A DNA stretch of 64,000 nucleotides. Source: CAYJBH01 sp964370605 (GTDB taxonomy: Bacteria; Bacillota; Clostridia; Oscillospirales; Ruminococcaceae). Shown here piece by piece: positions 61,523-64,000 of this stretch (position 1 is the stretch's first letter; each line of letters opens with the position of its first letter). The translations under genes were made by a program, and so were the position numbers. The DNA lies in contig CAYJJX010000002.1 of NCBI GenBank assembly GCA_964370605.1, forward strand, positions 108,838 through 172,837, given 5' to 3'. Below the pieces are notes generated by a model. That model was not told the origin of the DNA and did not search any database. It saw nothing but the letters and a program-made list of their open reading frames with translations.

Positions 61523-63667
61523 CTACCGTCGTTTTTTCAGACGAACTACGGTAGCTGAATATTTCTTTGCGCCAACAAATGTGATTTCACATCCATCGAC
61601 ACCAACCACTATATCGTCATGTAACACTCTTTCTATCTCCCATTCCCCCGGAATAAGAGTAGTCGTTATCGGTTGGTCGATATCCTCAAAGCTATGGAAT
61701 ACTGCCAGTGCACCGTCTTCGGCACCGGAGTATCTTACCGCTAATTGATATCCTTTCAGATGGCGAATATTTTCGCCGTCAAATTCATGCAATAGTCTTG
61801 TGTATCCGCATTTTAATATATCGGTGCAGCTGTCGTACATTTCCATAGCGCTATGCAAAAACTTCATCTTGTCGACTCCAAGCTTGTCGACACTTCCGGA
61901 AATGCAAAGTCTGCCAAGGAAGCCGGAAGAAAGTCGATATTGAAGTTCTTGCATCGAATATTCCGGTTGCAACACGGCCCAGATTTGAAGTTGGCGTACC
62001 GGCACAAGTCGAGTCAGCCTAGCGGCTATCACGGGAATCTCTTTTCCTTCATGGGCATCAGAAAAGCTGGACATGGCACTGCGATGGAAAAAGGGCGCCA
62101 CCAAACGATGACCACCGGAGGAACAACTCTCCAGTACCAGCTCAGGAAGTTCCTCACGGATAAGCGAGAAGAAATCAAGCACCGCATTCACATGGTCATG
62201 CAAGCCGCCGGCATAGGTTTCGGCTCCATCACAGCCCGCACCGATCGATCCGTTATAATCTACCTTCAGATATCCAATCTCGTTTTCACGCAAAAAGTCA
62301 ATAACCTTTTCTTTCAGATATTTTATTACTTCCGGATTCCTGAAATCCCAGAAACTTCTGTTGTCACCGGTTACCACCACCTTGTCGTTGCGGCGCAGAT
62401 GAAGATAGTCATACTCCTTTTCGTATACCGCAGCTCCTTTGGTGGTCACCTCAAATTCAAACCATATTCCGGCGACAAAACCTTTTTCTTTTAGCGCTCT
62501 TGAAGTTTCAATGATACCGTTTGGAAATTTTTTATAGTCAACGTCCCAATCACCATTGCCACCCTGTCCAAACGATTTTTCGTCGATGTTTGTCCAGCCT
62601 GCATCAATAACGATGTATTTGACCGAACTGCCAACAAGGCTGTCGGCAAGTGACATCATCCTGTCGTGGCTGGGGCTTCCCCATGTTGTGCACCACTCGT
62701 TAAACATAAGTGGCAGACTGTGTTCCGACACCGGCTGTGCTTCAATCGATGCAGTGAAAGCATCGGTAAGATTGTCGCAAAGCACATCAAAATCTTTTGC
62801 CGTGCTGATATATGCGCAAGGTGTTTTGAGTGATTTCTCGGGTGCTATTGTTTTTTGCCATCCGGAAAACTCAACGTCAGCGATACCACCTGACAATGAA
62901 TAGCAATCGCTGTCCCGTGACAGTTCCATCTGCCAGGAAGACGCCATCGATAGCGAGGCGCCCCAAAAAATCCCATTTTTTGTGTCCTCTACCGCTGCAA
63001 CCGGGAAAAATCTCTTGACCGGATGAGAACCAAGAACACCGAATCGCTCACTTTCAGGAAAAGCATATGTCCACGGGCAGGCGAGGTTCAACGTTGTTAT
63101 GTCGTCAACTATGTGCGCACCTTCCATACTCCAGCCGCCGCGAAAACGATGAAGTTTCAAATTTTGAGCGTCGTCGACATCATATGGGCTGAGGTTATCG
63201 AGGCTAAAACTCGACAACATATCGAGTGTAATGTCTCTTGTTGATTCGTTGCAAAATTCAGTATATACTTCAAACACGCGTTCGCCGTCGCAGGGTTTGA
63301 GATAGTGATACACCACACAGCCGTCGTCAGAGCGAAGCTCTGTCTTGATGGTGCTGTCGCTTTCAATCGTCTGATTCGCGAAGCGCATTTTTTTATCTGA
63401 TGCGCCATATTTAAGAGTGTTTCCGGCACCGTTACTCTGTGCATCGTCTCGCATCGCAAGATGTACGATGCTCCCTACGTTCCACGCCTTAGCGTCCATG
63501 TCAATCGCGACAAGTTCCGGTACACAAAGCCATTCTCTGCGTCCGGAAAAAAGGTCATCTTCCTGTCCAGTCGGAAGGAGAATCAGCGAAACCGCCCCGG
63601 TTTCTTCGTCGACAAGATATCGTACGGTACCAATTTTGAACTTATAATCAATACGTTTCAGTTTCAT
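61523..63667 (-). CDS. Alpha-galactosidase, glycoside hydrolase family 36
   Basis: The 714-residue protein has an N-terminal beta-sandwich (about 1-280) and a TIM barrel. WCTWGSPSHDRM, VIDAGW and GIWFEFEVTTKG lead to the nucleophile Asp in YLKVDYN. The acid/base Asp is in SFSDAHEG after LESCSSGGHR. A small C-terminal domain follows. It releases alpha-linked galactose from raffinose-type sugars or glycolipid-like substrates. No signal peptide is seen, so substrates must be imported. GAAAGGAAA precedes the ATG. Confidence 0.92.
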   Translation of the reverse strand: MKLKRIDYKFKIGTVRYLVDEETGAVSLILLPTGQEDDLFSGRREWLCVPELVAIDMDAKAWNVGSIVHLAMRDDAQSNGAGNTLKYGASDKKMRFANQTIESDSTIKTELRSDDGCVVYHYLKPCDGERVFEVYTEFCNESTRDITLDMLSSFSLDNLSPYDVDDAQNLKLHRFRGGWSMEGAHIVDDITTLNLACPWTYAFPESERFGVLGSHPVKRFFPVAAVEDTKNGIFWGASLSMASSWQMELSRDSDCYSLSGGIADVEFSGWQKTIAPEKSLKTPCAYISTAKDFDVLCDNLTDAFTASIEAQPVSEHSLPLMFNEWCTTWGSPSHDRMMSLADSLVGSSVKYIVIDAGWTNIDEKSFGQGGNGDWDVDYKKFPNGIIETSRALKEKGFVAGIWFEFEVTTKGAAVYEKEYDYLHLRRNDKVVVTGDNRSFWDFRNPEVIKYLKEKVIDFLRENEIGYLKVDYNGSIGAGCDGAETYAGGLHDHVNAVLDFFSLIREELPELVLESCSSGGHRLVAPFFHRSAMSSFSDAHEGKEIPVIAARLTRLVPVRQLQIWAVLQPEYSMQELQYRLSSGFLGRLCISGSVDKLGVDKMKFLHSAMEMYDSCTDILKCGYTRLLHEFDGENIRHLKGYQLAVRYSGAEDGALAVFHSFEDIDQPITTTLIPGEWEIERVLHDDIVVGVDGCEITFVGAKKYSATVVRLKKRR

Positions 63668-63752
63668 GCGATTTCCTTTCTCGGTTGATGATGGTTTATG
63701 TCAATGATAATTTTGGTATTTATATGTTTCGGTACGGCAATGATTTTACGTA

Positions 63753-63989
63753 GCTGATTTTGCTCACAACAAAGCATCGGATTGAGGGACACTTTTTGTG
63801 TTCCGATTGACGATAACACAGTTGTGGGTGAAATCGGTCAAAGTTTTGCATCGTTTCGGTCGAATATCGCCATTTGGTCACGTACTCGGAAAAAACGTCA
63901 AAACCGACAGTCCGGCGGACTGGTTCCTACACCTATTTATTGTCGCCGTTTTATCCGGTTTTTTTCGACATGACTTCCAAGGCTATATT
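63753..63989 (+). repeat. Structured intergenic repeat, copy B (unassigned RNA-like element)
   Basis: The inner arms GCTGATTTTGCTCACAAC (63753-63770) and GTTGTGGGTGAAATCGGT (63821-63838) form an 18-bp stem if G-U pairs are allowed. All five non-Watson-Crick positions are G-U when read on the plus strand. The 50-nt core is AAAGCATCGGATTGA, the hairpin GGGACAC-TTTTT-GTGTTCC, then GATTGACGATAACACA. After a 118-nt stretch with another small hairpin (CAGTCC-GGC-GGACTG), a GGTTTT and the tail AAGGCTATATT (63979-63989) match copy A. It fills most of the non-coding 63668-64000 region upstream of the alpha-galactosidase gene. Confidence 0.7.
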
Positions 63990-64000
63990 TTTTGCCGGTA

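Noticed and set aside
1..64000. CRISPR arrays, rRNA or tRNA genes, transposases, integrases and prophage genes
   Set aside because: Every intergenic gap was read; none holds regularly spaced repeats, a tRNA cloverleaf or rRNA sequence, and no coding frame shows a recombinase or phage motif.

Overview
The window looks like chromosomal DNA of a spore-forming member of the Clostridia, probably close to the Oscillospiraceae/Ruminococcaceae. That rests on a stage II sporulation protein (SpoIIR), a fused IspH-ribosomal protein S1 gene typical of Clostridia, AddAB instead of RecBCD, a type III glutamine synthetase, a PASTA-domain kinase with its PP2C phosphatase, and GAAAGGA-type ribosome binding sites throughout. 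No rRNA, tRNA, CRISPR array, transposase or phage gene was found. Most of the window is ordinary core genome with very short intergenic gaps.

Layout. 1-3941 (-): C-terminally cut-off multidomain c-di-GMP enzyme (PAS, GAF, two GGDEF, EAL). 4190-8690 (+): EtfB, ferredoxin-fused EtfA and a GlcD-type FAD dehydrogenase, the gene set of an electron-confurcating lactate (2-hydroxyacid) dehydrogenase, followed by a membrane-anchored papain-like amidase. 8832-12281: a small helical protein (-), then an FMN riboswitch with the riboflavin transporter RibU, an MFS transporter and a glycerophosphodiesterase (+). 12265-15126: an aldo/keto reductase (-) and a divergent three-gene redox cassette (TlpA-like lipoprotein, 47-residue CXXC protein, polyferredoxin membrane protein). 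15135-19840 (+): RecJ, the (p)ppGpp enzyme Rel and an MBL hydrolase, ending at a bidirectional terminator.

19897-43794 is one long collinear minus-strand block. In transcription order it runs glyA, rarA, Zn-peptidase, rsmB, rlmN, prpC, pknB, rsgA, DUF362 ferredoxin, ispE, spoIIR, addB, addA, HI0933 flavoprotein, cmk, plsC, ispH-rpsA and a GNAT gene. It joins translation and ribosome maturation, Ser/Thr phospho-signalling, isoprenoid and phospholipid precursor synthesis, recombination repair and a forespore signalling protein.

44089-58807 holds nth and a homocysteine methyltransferase (+), glutamine synthetase III (-) divergent from purF (+), an intracellular GH95 fucosidase (-) divergent from corA (+), then a plus-strand run with a DM13-like lipoprotein, two M42 aminopeptidases, proA, a GNAT enzyme, plsY and rsmE. 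58957-63667 (-) carries a histidine-kinase-like ATPase without a recognisable phospho-accepting histidine, and an alpha-galactosidase plus MATE transporter pair.

The most unusual signal is non-coding. Two intergenic sites 25 kb apart (38129-38281 and 63753-63989) share an approximately 50-nt core flanked by 18-nt arms. The arms are unrelated in sequence between the copies, yet complementary within each copy. The inner hairpin also changes compensatorily, and both copies end in the same 11-nt tail. This points to a repeated structured RNA or structured DNA element that I cannot assign to a known family. A second oddity is a near-consensus promoter with a palindromic spacer followed within about 20 nt by a strong terminator (58839-58920), predicting an RNA of under 50 nt.
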